Positions 1-10,200 of a DNA stretch of 64,000 bases are shown one piece after another. The stretch is taken from positions 558,001 to 622,000 of the forward strand of contig NZ_JBKKJT010000003.1 of assembly GCF_046614675.1 (NCBI RefSeq). The letters run 5' to 3'. Numbering within the stretch: the stretch's first letter is position 1; each line of letters starts with the position of its first letter. Both the position numbers and the translations under genes were made by a program. This DNA is from Chryseobacterium cupriresistens (GTDB lineage: Bacteria > Bacteroidota > Bacteroidia > Flavobacteriales > Weeksellaceae). A model generated the notes under the pieces. That model was not told the origin of the DNA, made no database searches, and saw only the letters and a program-made list of their open reading frames with translations.

Positions 1-2
1 AC

Positions 3-188
3 CAGATGGAAAAGATCAGGCAGGCTACCAATATCGTTGCCGGAAATCTCAACCATTACGAGAAGATGGAACTGATCCGTATTCTTAATAAACTGGATCG
101 CTTTCATTATCCTATTTTTTCACGGAATATCAATCCTGATGAGCTGATCAATACGGTGTATGATGAGTATGTATTTAAGGGTTCTTAA
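3..188 (+). CDS. C-terminal fragment of an unrecognised protein
   Basis: The reading frame is open from the window edge to a TAA at 186-188. An ATG at position 6 would give 60 residues, but the frame continues upstream of it (a CAG codon), so this is most likely the tail of a longer gene cut by the window. The visible sequence is hydrophilic and probably helical, with no signal peptide, membrane segment or known motif. I do not recognise the family. A Crp/Fnr gene follows about 110 bases later on the same strand. Confidence 0.5.
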   Translation, partial: QMEKIRQATNIVAGNLNHYEKMELIRILNKLDRFHYPIFSRNINPDELINTVYDEYVFKGS

Positions 189-296
189 TATTTAAAAATG
201 ATAATTAACCGAACCTTATTTTTATAATTAATTCCTTCAAAATTACCGGATCTGATGTGTGATTTGCAGGAAAATAAAGACTAAACAGACTGCAGG

Positions 297-884
297 ATGA
301 CTAATATATTTGAAAATTATCTGTCCTCAACAGGAGGGTTATCACCCGATGAAGTCAACTTTTCTTCACAGTTCTTCAAACCGGTTCACTTAAAAAAAGG
401 TGATTTTTTTATTCATAAAGATGAAATCTGCCGTTATATCGGATTTATTGCCAGTGGCGCTGTAAAAGCATATGCTACCGATCAAGAAGGTAAGGAAAAT
501 ATAACCTGCTTCAAGTTTGAAAATGAATTTGTCACCTCATTTCCCGGGTTTATAGCGCAGGAGAAATCCGGAAAAAGCTTCAGGGCTTTAGAAGACAGCA
601 TAATCTATAGAATAAGTTATCCAGACTATCAGCAGCTGCTGGAAAAGGTGGCTGCTCTGAACGGAGTTATAAAATCGGTGATTGAACAGGAGTATATTCA
701 AAAGGAACGTTATCTTCTGAATTACAATAATAAATCCGCTGTAGACAAATACCGTCATGTCTTATTTGATGAACCGATGCTCGTAAAACGGATATCGACA
801 CAGGATCTGGCTTCATATCTTGGAATCACACAGCGATCGCTTACCAGGGCGAAGGGACAAATCCACAGACCCGGCATATTATAG
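297..884 (+). CDS. Crp/Fnr family transcriptional regulator
   Basis: A 195-residue protein with the layout of Bacteroidetes Crp/Fnr regulators: an N-terminal cyclic-nucleotide-binding-like beta-barrel (about residues 20-110, including 'LKKGDFFIHKDEICRYIGFI' and 'GAVKAYATDQEGKE') and a C-terminal winged helix ('STQDLASYLGITQRSLTRAK', about residues 167-186). No FNR-type cysteine cluster is visible, so an Fe-S oxygen sensor is unlikely; the effector is unknown. The tail after the recognition helix ('GQIHRPGIL') departs from the usual 'RIRKEI' ending, so a small 3' frameshift is possible. An MBL-fold hydrolase begins 54 bases downstream on the same strand and may be a target or operon partner. 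Confidence 0.85.
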   Translation: MTNIFENYLSSTGGLSPDEVNFSSQFFKPVHLKKGDFFIHKDEICRYIGFIASGAVKAYATDQEGKENITCFKFENEFVTSFPGFIAQEKSGKSFRALEDSIIYRISYPDYQQLLEKVAALNGVIKSVIEQEYIQKERYLLNYNNKSAVDKYRHVLFDEPMLVKRISTQDLASYLGITQRSLTRAKGQIHRPGIL

Positions 885-938
885 GACAAATGTCCTTATA
901 CCATACTGATCGGCAATGTAGATTTGCAGAAAAAAATT

Positions 939-1625
939 ATGCTACGTCAAATTGCTCCTGAAGTATTCCATATTCCACTCATGCCGCGAAACAGTATCAA
1001 TTGCTATATTATTGAAGGTGTTCTGGTAGACTCGGGAATACGAAGTTCGTACACAACCATAAAGAAAGTCCTGCAGAAATTCCCCGTCCATCAACATGTA
1101 CTAACCCATGCCCATGCAGACCACCAGGGCTGCAGCGATCATATATGTGCAGAGTTCAACATACCCCTGCTCTGCCATCCCAATGAAGTTTTCAGGACTG
1201 AAACAGGTCTCGTAACCAACGACTATCCGGCTCCGCAGCATTGGCTGGCAAAGCTTCAGCAAAAATATTGGGCAGGTCAGGGACATAAAGTAGGGCAGAC
1301 CATCGTTGAAAACGATAAAATCGGAAATTTTCAGGTAATAGAAACCCCAGGACATGCGGGAGGTCATATTTCCTTGTTCCGTGAGCAGGATGGATTACTG
1401 ATCATTGGGGATGCCGCTACCAATATGAACCTGCTTACGACAGTGCCGGGACTTCGGCTTCCTCCCAATATGTTCACCACAGATCAGCAGCGCAATATCA
1501 AATCGCTTCAGAAACTGGCAGAATTGAATCCGGCTACTATCTGCTTTGGCCACGGACCGGTCTTACGAAATACAGATCGACAGTTTGAGAAATTTGTAAA
1601 GACTTTAAAAAATGATCAGGGTTAA
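939..1625 (+). CDS. MBL-fold metallo-hydrolase
   Basis: A 228-residue metallo-beta-lactamase-fold hydrolase. The zinc-binding HxHxDH signature is seen as 'THAHADHQGC' near residue 57; a second histidine region is 'ETPGHAGGHISL', the metal-bridging aspartate is in 'IIGDAATNM', and a late histidine is in 'CFGHGPVL'. This is the glyoxalase-II-like hydrolase pattern; the substrate cannot be told. No signal peptide, so cytoplasmic. I start at the ATG at 939; the frame extends to a TTG at 924, but that adds only five residues. It follows the Crp/Fnr gene and converges on an alpha/beta hydrolase. Confidence 0.85.
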   Translation: MLRQIAPEVFHIPLMPRNSINCYIIEGVLVDSGIRSSYTTIKKVLQKFPVHQHVLTHAHADHQGCSDHICAEFNIPLLCHPNEVFRTETGLVTNDYPAPQHWLAKLQQKYWAGQGHKVGQTIVENDKIGNFQVIETPGHAGGHISLFREQDGLLIIGDAATNMNLLTTVPGLRLPPNMFTTDQQRNIKSLQKLAELNPATICFGHGPVLRNTDRQFEKFVKTLKNDQG

Positions 1626-1653
1626 ATGGTTTAAAGAAAACCGTTTAACTTTT
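1621..1653. terminator. Bidirectional hairpin between convergent genes
   Basis: An imperfect inverted repeat (GTTAAA-T-GGTTT, AAAG-type loop, AAACC-G-TTTAAC) overlaps the stop codons of the MBL hydrolase and the minus-strand alpha/beta hydrolase and is followed by a short T run. It is placed to stop transcription from both sides. Confidence 0.5.
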
Positions 1654-2497
1654 CTACCACATTAGCCCAAAGCCTGTCTTTCATATTTTTTTTGAAAAAA
1701 CCGAAATGATCAATTTTTTTCAATCCTAATTCCGAAGGAACTAATTTTGTGAAGGTGATCTCTTTTTTACTGTCAATATGCTGCCAGTACGTTTCTGTGT
1801 TTTTCTGGCTTGAAATAGTATCATCGGTAGTCCAGAATAAATGAATGGGGAATGTATAATTCTTGAAATGTCCTACAGGTACACTTGTACCATAAAATTG
1901 AGCATCGAAAAAATAATCTTTCTTTTCAAGCCAGGTACGCCATTCAAACACTACATTCCTGGGTAGGTTTTCCATTAATCCAAAGGTTTTGGCTTTCACA
2001 TAGCCAGTCATGAAAACACTTATCGGCGCAAAAATGTAAAAATAGAAATAAGCCTTCATCCTGTAATAAGGCGGCATATTCCTGTAATAACCTGCTGATA
2101 CCGCAAAATTGACCATTCCTTTTACATTCTCCAGGTTTTTCATAAATCCTATTTGCTGTCCGCCGGCACTGTGCCCGACAATCATAAACGGAAGATCAGG
2201 AAATCTGTTATTCAGAAAATTTTTGATGGCGGGCATATCTTTTACTCCATAATCTGAAAAAGTAAACTCGCAGGATCTCAGATTGCAGGAAGAAGAATCT
2301 CCGCTTCCTCTGTAGTCCCAAAGACAGCACAGAAAATCATGTTCAGCAAGAAAGGTGAGGAAAGACAGATAAAATTCTTTTCTAGTTGCGGTGCCGCAGT
2401 TAAACTGGATCACTGCCTTCGGATGCTCCGGAATAAGAAGAATGCCTTTAAGCTTTACACCGTCTTCACATACTGTTTCAAAATTTTCCGTTTTCAT
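1631..2497 (-). CDS. Alpha/beta hydrolase
   Basis: A 288-residue alpha/beta-hydrolase-fold protein. The nucleophile elbow is 'VGHSAGGQQ' (serine near residue 110), an oxyanion-region strand is seen early ('IQFNCGTATRK'), an acid lies in 'FWTTDDTISS', and the catalytic histidine is in 'KKIDHFGFF'. The N-terminal 'DGVKLKGILLIPE' is typical of serine aminopeptidase/lysophospholipase-like members. No signal peptide is present. Substrate unknown. It is transcribed toward the MBL gene and lies downstream of an acetyltransferase gene on the same strand. Confidence 0.85.
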   Translation of the reverse strand: MKTENFETVCEDGVKLKGILLIPEHPKAVIQFNCGTATRKEFYLSFLTFLAEHDFLCCLWDYRGSGDSSSCNLRSCEFTFSDYGVKDMPAIKNFLNNRFPDLPFMIVGHSAGGQQIGFMKNLENVKGMVNFAVSAGYYRNMPPYYRMKAYFYFYIFAPISVFMTGYVKAKTFGLMENLPRNVVFEWRTWLEKKDYFFDAQFYGTSVPVGHFKNYTFPIHLFWTTDDTISSQKNTETYWQHIDSKKEITFTKLVPSELGLKKIDHFGFFKKNMKDRLWANVVEKLNGFL

Positions 2498-2648
2498 GTT
2501 TCAATTTAACTTAAAAAATTAATGATACGTTATAAATTAAACTGTATCCCTTTTCTCTGTTAAATTTAATAAATCCCCTGATTCCTTTATCATATTTAAC
2601 TATGCAGTACCAGGTTTCTGTATCATGATTTTGAAAGTTATCCAGCTT

Positions 2649-3137
2649 TTATTCAGGTGTATATTTCATTACAATATAATTACTGGGATCTTTGGCAGAG
2701 GTATTTTTTACTTCCAGAAATCCTGTTTTTCTGTATAAATTGTACGCTTTGTCATTTCCGGGTGTAACTTCCAGGAAAATTTCAATATCATTAAACTGTC
2801 TGCCTGCTTCATGAATAACAGCTTCAATCAATCCCTGACCAATATTCTTTCCCTGGAACACTCTTTTTACATACATCTGGTAAAGGGTACCTGAGTTTTC
2901 GTTACTTTTAACAAAAGCACAGATTCCTATAAGCAGATCATCTGCGAATGCACCCACTACAAATTTTCCAAAAGTCTGTTCTTCAATGTCGTTTTCCATC
3001 TGAAATTTTTCAATTTTCCGGGCTTCCTGATAGGTTGCGCAAAATGACCCAGGAAACTGTTCCAGACTTTCCAGACGGATTGCCCGATATGCCTTACTTT
3101 CTTCAGGAAGAAGTTGGCGATAGCTGATATTATTCAT
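2649..3137 (-). CDS. GNAT family N-acetyltransferase
   Basis: A 162-residue GNAT-fold acetyltransferase, which would move an acetyl group from acetyl-CoA to an amine. The acetyl-CoA-binding loop region is seen as 'GTLYQMYVKRVFQGKNIGQG' with the Q/RxxGxG/A-type turn 'QGKNIGQG', followed by 'LEVTPGNDKAYNLYRKTGF', the usual motif B. The frame runs to a TTG at 3170 with ATGs at 3155 and 3137; I use 3137 because family members begin close to 'NNISYRQL'. Acceptor substrate unknown. Confidence 0.8.
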   Translation of the reverse strand: MNNISYRQLLPEESKAYRAIRLESLEQFPGSFCATYQEARKIEKFQMENDIEEQTFGKFVVGAFADDLLIGICAFVKSNENSGTLYQMYVKRVFQGKNIGQGLIEAVIHEAGRQFNDIEIFLEVTPGNDKAYNLYRKTGFLEVKNTSAKDPSNYIVMKYTPE

Positions 3138-3534
3138 GCTGATAAGATTTTTCATATGATCAATATACAAATATGGAGATAATTTTGTTTGTCAAAATAA
3201 TTTATCAAAAATTATAAAACAACCTTATCTGCTTGTAACAAATATCGTTTCAGGTAGTCTTATTAAAATAAAGCATATACTTTTTGACAGAAAGTTCATA
3301 AAAGCAGTCTTTAAATGGTAAAAAGTGTTTGTTTAAATGAGAAATATTACAATATTTTATCTGAATGTTACATTTTTGCGAAATAACCTGTTTATTTCAC
3401 AATGAACATGATAATTTATGTATATTTATAACACTGATTGGGGAATAATATTAGAATAACGATAGAAAATTATCAACTTATTTTTAAGTAAGTGAATAGG
3501 TAGATATGTAGATATACAGGGAAAAGTGGTGCTG
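3138..3534. other. Divergent intergenic region, AT-rich
   Basis: This gap separates the minus-strand acetyltransferase from the plus-strand TPR/HTH gene and must carry both promoters. The only clear structure is a perfect inverted repeat (AAATATT-AC-AATATTT) at 3342-3357. I see no ORF and no convincing TANNTTTG box with a properly spaced TTTG. Confidence 0.4.
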
Positions 3535-5028
3535 ATGGGAAAAATTAATGTAATCATTTTTAAAAATAAAACGATCCGCTCAAAGGCTATCAAAGAGATA
3601 ATAGCCTTTACAATCTTCGTGGGGCTGCTTCTGGTTATGTTTTCATGTCATAAGGAAACTGATAATACAGACCGGGAAAATTTTGATATATCCCTGTTGA
3701 CCCAAAGCTCTGAGCTTCAGCTGTCTGGTGAATATGAGGCTTTTGTTAAGCTTAATAAAGAATACCTGAAGAAAGCGGCAAAAATAAAATATACAGCAGG
3801 AAAAGGTCTCTGCTATCTGAATATGGCAGGCGTAAATGTTTCTGCAGGAAATTATGAAAAAGCCCGTTTTTTTTTCAATAAAGCAGAAAAAGATCTGATT
3901 AATTCAGGAAATGCTTACCATAAAGCAGTATTCTATGATGATTACAGTCTCTATTATTCTCATCTTAAATTAAACGATAAGGCTATAGAATGCAACAACA
4001 AGGCATTTTATTATCTCAAACAGGCCGGAAAAACGAAGCTTAGCCAAAAACTTCTACCCAGACTTTATGTAAACAAAGGAATTTACTATGCATGGAAAGG
4101 ATGGCTGGGAACTTCTCTGAAATGCTTTACAAAGGCAAATGTATTGGAAAATTCGGCGTACACCAATTGTATGGTGTCACAATACTATTTATTTACCCAT
4201 AAACCTGATTCTGCCGGTATATACATCAGCAAAGCAGATGAAAAAATGATCAGTCAGAAAACTACAGATGTGGAATCTCTTTGGGTGTATTATACAATGG
4301 GATACTACTATAATGAAATTGAAAATAGCGAACAGGCTGAAAAAGCACTAAAAAAAGCACTGGAAATCAATATTAAGACAAGACGGACCTATTCTTCACA
4401 TATCAAAGAAGTTTATAAATCACTTGCAGAATTATATAAGAAAAAAAATGACGGAGGGAAGGCCTATTTTTATCTGAAGAAATATATGGAGGAGGAGGGA
4501 AGATTTGATGCAGAACGATTTGCCGTCATGAATAAAGCTACCGAAGATTTTATTTCGGAAATGAAGCAGGAATCGGACTGGCATAAAAACGATCTTCCGT
4601 TGTTTATTGCATTGTCTATCACAGTACTTACTGTTTCAGGAGTATATGTACGGAAAATGATTAACAGATTACAAAAGAAGAAGAATACTTTAAAAGAACA
4701 AACCGACGCACTTAAAAATCATGTCCAGACAAAACAGCTTCATGAGGTGACTGAACTTGCTAAAAGAAATGATTCTTCTTTCCTGCTGAAATTTAAAGAG
4801 CTCTTTCCTGAATTTATTAAATCGCTGCTGGCGATCAATCCGGATCTTGAAAATTCAGAACTGGCTTTCTGTGCAATGCTGAAATTACGTTTTTCATCCA
4901 AAGAGATTGCAGATTATACTTTTGTACAGCATAAATCTGTTCAACAAAAGAAATACAGGATCAGAAAAAGACTGAATATTCCCGGAGAAACAGATATTTA
5001 CGATTTTTTTGATAACCTGGCAGAATAA
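3535..5028 (+). CDS. Membrane-anchored TPR protein with C-terminal HTH
   Basis: A 497-residue multi-domain regulator. A hydrophobic N-terminus ends in a lipobox-like 'LLVMFSC' (about residues 29-36). Residues 50-330 form TPR-like helix pairs (for example 'YEKARFFFNKAEKDL', 'EQAEKALKKALEIN'). A membrane segment ('LPLFIALSITVLTVSGVYV') is followed by a lysine-rich coiled coil and a LuxR-like winged/HTH tail ('SSKEIADYTFVQHKSVQQKK'). This predicts a periplasmic TPR sensor with a cytoplasmic HTH. The frame opens at GTG 3526; ATG 3535 is preferred. The next gene is a close paralogue. Target genes unknown. Confidence 0.75.
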   Translation: MGKINVIIFKNKTIRSKAIKEIIAFTIFVGLLLVMFSCHKETDNTDRENFDISLLTQSSELQLSGEYEAFVKLNKEYLKKAAKIKYTAGKGLCYLNMAGVNVSAGNYEKARFFFNKAEKDLINSGNAYHKAVFYDDYSLYYSHLKLNDKAIECNNKAFYYLKQAGKTKLSQKLLPRLYVNKGIYYAWKGWLGTSLKCFTKANVLENSAYTNCMVSQYYLFTHKPDSAGIYISKADEKMISQKTTDVESLWVYYTMGYYYNEIENSEQAEKALKKALEINIKTRRTYSSHIKEVYKSLAELYKKKNDGGKAYFYLKKYMEEEGRFDAERFAVMNKATEDFISEMKQESDWHKNDLPLFIALSITVLTVSGVYVRKMINRLQKKKNTLKEQTDALKNHVQTKQLHEVTELAKRNDSSFLLKFKELFPEFIKSLLAINPDLENSELAFCAMLKLRFSSKEIADYTFVQHKSVQQKKYRIRKRLNIPGETDIYDFFDNLAE

Positions 5029-5199
5029 AGAAATACATCACAATAAAAGCAGAATGATTCTGTTTTATGAAAAGATTTATTGTTGATCTCAGCAGAAATA
5101 ACCATTGAGAATTTTAAAATTATACAGACTGTTTTTTCTCTGGAGAAATCATTATTTAATCATAATATATACATGAATTTAGCTTAATTAGAGAGACAT

Positions 5200-6624
5200 A
5201 TGATGCGTATTTTTCTTTTTGTGTTACTTTTTGTTTTAGTTTCGTGCCATTCCCATTCAAAGAAAGAGGCTGAAAAGAAATTTGACGTTGCTTTATTGAA
5301 ACAGAATGAAAAGTTAAGGCTTGGTGGAGAATATGATTCACTCATTAGTCTTAATAAAAAATATTACAAACAGGCTGATAAAATGAATTATCCGGATGGG
5401 AAGGCACTGTGCTATATCAATCTGGCAGAACTTAATATATCGCTTGAAAACTTCCAGAAGGCGCAGATTCTTTTTGATAATGCAAAGGAAATTCTGGATG
5501 ATTCGGAAGACAACCTGCACAAAGCAAGATTTTACAACGTGTATGGCCGCTTCAATGTAGAGCTCCGAAGGCTTGATAAAGCTTTTCAGTATAATAATGA
5601 AGCAATGAGTCTTATCAGGAAAAGTGATCATTCCCCACTTAAAGACGATATCCTTTTCAGTATTTATTTCAGACAGGCTATTTATCTTGTTCAAAAAAAG
5701 CAATACCAAAAAGCACTCGGGTATTTCCATAAAGCAAAACGGCTGGACGATACCGGTCTTGCAGATTGTGCAATAAGCGATTATGTCTATATGCATAAAG
5801 ACAAAGATTCTGCATATAAGTATATAACCATTGCTTATAATAAAGCCAATCTAAGAGGTAAAGAAGATGGAATAGCCCTCTATGCCAATACCATTTTGGG
5901 GGAATATTTTCTTTATGATAAACAATATGATAAGGCGGAACAGGCTCTGATTAAAGCATTGAAAATCAATAATAAAACAAAACGTATCTATGTTTATTAT
6001 GGTAAGTATATCTATAACGATCTCAGAATGTTATATGAACGTACCGGAGATAAAGAGAAGGCCTATTTTTATTTGAAAGCCTATACAGAGGCTTTCGACA
6101 GAACCAACACTTCTTTGCTGGCTACCATTAATCAGGATATGGAGTCTTTTATTACAGTCAGCCAACAGGATGCGGATCAGCATAAAAGCAAAATATACTG
6201 GATTGTTTCCCTGTCGTTTTTGGGGCTTTGCCTGCTGGGGGTATATGCCTGGAGAATTATTGTTACCTTGAGAAAACGAAAAAAAATTCTTGCCCGGGAA
6301 GCTGAAAATCTGAAAATAAGAATGAATGACAATAAGCAGGAGGAAATTATAGAACTTGGTAAAAAGAATGATCCTGAATTTCTGGATCGTTTTAAAGAAA
6401 CTTACCCTGAATTTATCGCTCAGCTTTTTATGATTAACCCCAACCTTGAAAATTCCGAACTGGTTTTCTGTGCGATGCTTAAATTACATTTTTCTTCTAA
6501 AGAAATAGCAAACTATACGATGGTTCAGCATAGAAGTATTCAGCAGAAAAAATACAGGATCAGAAAAAAATTGAATATTCCCGGGGAAACAGATATTTAT
6601 CATTTCTTTGATACCTTACAATAA
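5200..6624 (+). CDS. Paralogous TPR protein with C-terminal HTH
   Basis: A 474-residue paralogue of the preceding gene with the same order: lipoprotein signal 'LFVLLFVLVSC', TPR-like repeats (about residues 30-310), a transmembrane helix ('IYWIVSLSFLGLCLLGVYAW'), coiled coil, and an HTH tail ('SSKEIANYTMVQHRSIQQKK') ending in the shared 'LNIPGETDIY.FFD' block. The C-terminal 70 residues are far more alike between the two copies than the TPR parts, as expected if they share output but differ in what they sense. Tandem ATGs at 5200 and 5203; I take the first. A 171-base gap separates the copies. Confidence 0.75.
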   Translation: MMRIFLFVLLFVLVSCHSHSKKEAEKKFDVALLKQNEKLRLGGEYDSLISLNKKYYKQADKMNYPDGKALCYINLAELNISLENFQKAQILFDNAKEILDDSEDNLHKARFYNVYGRFNVELRRLDKAFQYNNEAMSLIRKSDHSPLKDDILFSIYFRQAIYLVQKKQYQKALGYFHKAKRLDDTGLADCAISDYVYMHKDKDSAYKYITIAYNKANLRGKEDGIALYANTILGEYFLYDKQYDKAEQALIKALKINNKTKRIYVYYGKYIYNDLRMLYERTGDKEKAYFYLKAYTEAFDRTNTSLLATINQDMESFITVSQQDADQHKSKIYWIVSLSFLGLCLLGVYAWRIIVTLRKRKKILAREAENLKIRMNDNKQEEIIELGKKNDPEFLDRFKETYPEFIAQLFMINPNLENSELVFCAMLKLHFSSKEIANYTMVQHRSIQQKKYRIRKKLNIPGETDIYHFFDTLQ

Positions 6625-6629
6625 TCCAA

Positions 6630-6662
6630 AAAAAAACTGTCTGATTCATCAGGTCAGACAGT
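6630..6662 (-). terminator. Hairpin with T-run on the minus strand
   Basis: A perfect 9-bp stem (ACTGTCTGA / TCAGACAGT, 9-nt loop) at 6636-6662. The homopolymer tail (nine A on the plus strand, 6628-6636) lies on the 5' side, so as a Rho-independent terminator it reads on the minus strand, where no protein gene is visible to its right. It may end a small minus-strand transcript or act as a simple barrier after the TPR gene. Confidence 0.5.
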
Positions 6663-7270
6663 ACTCGAAATATTCTCTTTTCACCACCCGGTCTTTTTTT
6701 AGTGGTCTCAGTGCTCAAATATGAAAATTTTTGACGGAAACATGAAAAAATACGATACTACACGGATACTACATGTTATATTTTGATTTTAAATATCTGA
6801 TATTTAAATAATTATGATATTTTCTTAATTTGTTAATCCTTTTATGAAAAATAGCAGTAGTTCTTTGGACGTTTCTCCTTTTTTATACTGTATTTCTGAT
6901 TATTTCTCTTTTTTACTTCTTCTTTTTTAGTTGATTTTCAATATGTTTTTTCATCCGTTTTTTAGGTTGGAATTATATTCATCCTTACTTATAAAAAACA
7001 GAATTTAGCAAGACAAAATTGAGTGTAAAATGTAATTGATTGATACTTAATAAATTGCAAGTCATGATGTATACGAGTAGTATCATTTATTTTTGTTTTT
7101 TATTGGGAATATACAAGTTTTGTGAAGCGATTTGTTGTGAAATTTTCATCATTGATTTCATTTTGTTGAACTTATGATAATGCTTAAGTGGATTGATCAG
7201 AATCCAAAATAATTTTTTGATAAAATGACCTACCTATAATCATACAACCAAAGTAATTTTAAATAAATCT
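6663..7270. other. Long AT-rich intergenic region
   Basis: About 600 bases without a plausible ORF, before the metalloprotease gene. The left end has a second small inverted repeat (ACCAC...GTGGT, about 6682-6705) next to the minus-strand hairpin at 6636-6662, hinting at a short structured RNA. The rest is very AT-rich leader/promoter sequence in which I cannot place a confident promoter. Confidence 0.4.
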
Positions 7271-10200
7271 ATGAAAAAAAGAATTTTATTCGTTTGTGCA
7301 TTAGCATCTTGTTTTACGGTTTTCAATGCTCAGAGATGGGAATCTGTCTCTCAGAAAACTTCACAGATAAGAGAAGGAGTAGAAGTACAACATTCTTATA
7401 GAGTGGATCTGAAATCTCTTCGCGAAATGCTGAGAAATGCTGAAGAAACCGGGAAAGGAGCAACACCAGTTATTATTTCTTTACCCACGGTTGAAGGGAA
7501 AATTGAAAAGTTTGCTGTCTATAGCAATCCTGTACTTGATAAATCCCTGGCCGAAAGATATCAGCTTGGGTCATATGTAGGAGTAGGCGTAGATGATCCG
7601 TCTAAATATTTGAGATTCAGTACCTCTTCCTATGATATGCAGTCTATGATCATCAAAAATGGTATATTTCAGTTTATAGAACCAATAAGTGCTGATAAAC
7701 AAACTTACGGGGTATTCTATAAATCAAAGAATGAAGGAGAACACGGCTTTAAATGTGATACAGGAGAACATGATTTTAAGAGTATTAATAAATTGGTAGA
7801 GAATGGTAAAAAAATGCTTTCCGGAGTGGGGATTGCCAGCAGACCTACCAATACAAAATACAGAGATTTTAGAATGGCATTGTCCGTTACAGGAGAATAC
7901 AGCCAATATCAGTTAACAGCGGCAGGAACTCCGGCCAATGCGACCGACGACGTAAAAAAAGGTGTTGTACTGGCCGCCATGAATAATACGATGACCCGCA
8001 TAAACGGAGTTTTTGAACGTGATTTCGGAGCTCATCTGACCGTTCAGAATCTTCCGGATATCATCTATCTTGATCCGGCTACAGATCCTTATTCTAATAA
8101 TTTAAATTTACAGTTGCAACAGACCCTTACTTCTGTAGTAGGAAATGCCAATTATGATATCGGGCATGTTCTTAATCAAAATGCAGAAAGAAGCGGAAAC
8201 GCAGGAGGAATCGGAATTGTCTGTGTAGATCCGGCCACTAATACTGAAATAAAAAAAGGTTCAGCTTATACCCAGGGACCTGTTCCGGTGGGGGAAGTTT
8301 TTGATTTTACGGCAGCCCATGAGATGGGACATCAGTTGGGAGCTAACCACACATTTTCAAATACTTCTGTCACAGATGCCAATCAGGGAGCCAATGTAGA
8401 GCCTGGAGGAGGTACTACTATTATGGGCTATGCCGGAATTACCTATGATAATGTGCAGGCTAACGCTGATGGATACTTCCATTATAAATCCATTGATCAG
8501 GTATTAACTAATTTAGAAAGTAAAGTTAATTGCGGAGCCTCTCAAAATATTATCAACAATACTGCTCCAGCCATTAATCCTTTAGCTGCTTATAGTATTC
8601 CTAAAGGAACTGCTTATTATCTTGAAGCTTCAGCTACAGATGCTGAAAATGATTCTGTGAACTATACCTGGGAACAGAATGACAGTACTGATGAATTTTC
8701 TACCATTTCCGGCGACAGCGGATGGGGATACAATCCAAAAGGAGCTTTGGCAAGATCAGTTCCCGGAACAGCAAACGGAAGAAGGTATTTTCCCAACTTT
8801 GCAAGTGTGATGAATGGAATCCTGACAGACAAACAGAGATGGGAAACAGTATCATATATCCCGCGCACATTGAACTATGCGGTAACGGTACGGGATCTGA
8901 ACGCTCAGCGTCCTATGGTTTCAAGCTCAACAACCACAGTGACTGTAGGGAATGACGGGCCATTCAAATTCAACGGACTGACCACATCTTCAGTATTGTA
9001 TAATGATGCACTAAACACTATCTATTGGGAGGTTGCCAATACAAATGCAGCCCCTTATAATACAGCGAGCGTGAAAATAGATTATACTACAGATAACGGT
9101 GCAACCTGGACAAATCTTGTAGCTTCAACTCCAAACATCGGAAGCTATAGTGTACAAATGCCGGGTAATATAAGCGGAGCAGTAAAATTAAGAGTGTCAG
9201 CTATAGGGAATATCTTTTATGCAGTATCTCCTGCTGTTACTGTGGGAAGTGCACCTACTTCGACTGCATCAGCGCCTACAGGAGTTTCCACGATAGATAC
9301 TGAGGTTTTTAAAACAACAGCAAGGGTATCCTGGAATAGTGTTCCCGGAGCTGCTTACTCTGTTAATTACAGAAAAGCAGGAACGGCCAGCTGGTCTAAT
9401 GTTGCTAGCCAGGCAAATTCTGTAGTTCTGAATAATTTAGAAGATGAAACCAATTACGAAGTTCAGGTAGCAGCTGTGGTAAATTCAGTTCCCGGAACTT
9501 TCTCTAATAATTATACATTTAAAACAAAAGGATTAAAGACTGGAGCTGATTACTGCCTTTTAAATTCAGGTTCACCTTATGTAGGAGCCATCTTAAAAGT
9601 TACCGTTGCGAATCTTGATTATAGTGATCTTACAGCAAAATCCTATAAAGATTTAAGCGAAGATCTTACTAAAATTGTTAACTTGACACAAGGCAGTAGC
9701 TATACGCTTACACCTAGAATAGGGAATTTGTTGCAAAACGGACTTCCGGTAAATGTATCTGCCTGGATTGATTACAATAGAAACGGAGTATTTGAATCTA
9801 CAGAAAGGGTAGGACAGACTTCAGCGACAGCAAATGCAGGTAATATAGGATTACCAGGTTTTAACTTCACCGTTCCTGCTACCACTTACTCCGGAGATAA
9901 GACATTAAGAATGAGAGTCGTTGGTAAATTCGCAACGAGTGCCTTGAATAGCGTATGTGGTGAGTTGGCAAGCCAGGCTGGAGGTATTATGGATCTTCCT
10001 GTGAAAATTACTGCGAGTACACTTGCTGTGAGAGAAACGGTAGATACAAAATCATCAGAGGTTTCTGTTTATCCTAATCCTGCAGATACATTTGTAGAAG
10101 TGAAAAACCTTAAAGGTAAAGGTGACTATAAAATCTACAGTGCAGATGGAAGACTGGTTCAGGAAGGTAAGATTGATGGAAAAATCAATGTAGCTTCTCT

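Noticed and set aside
6636..6662. Terminator of the second TPR/HTH gene on the plus strand
   Set aside because: No U-run follows on the plus strand; the homopolymer tail is on the minus-strand side.
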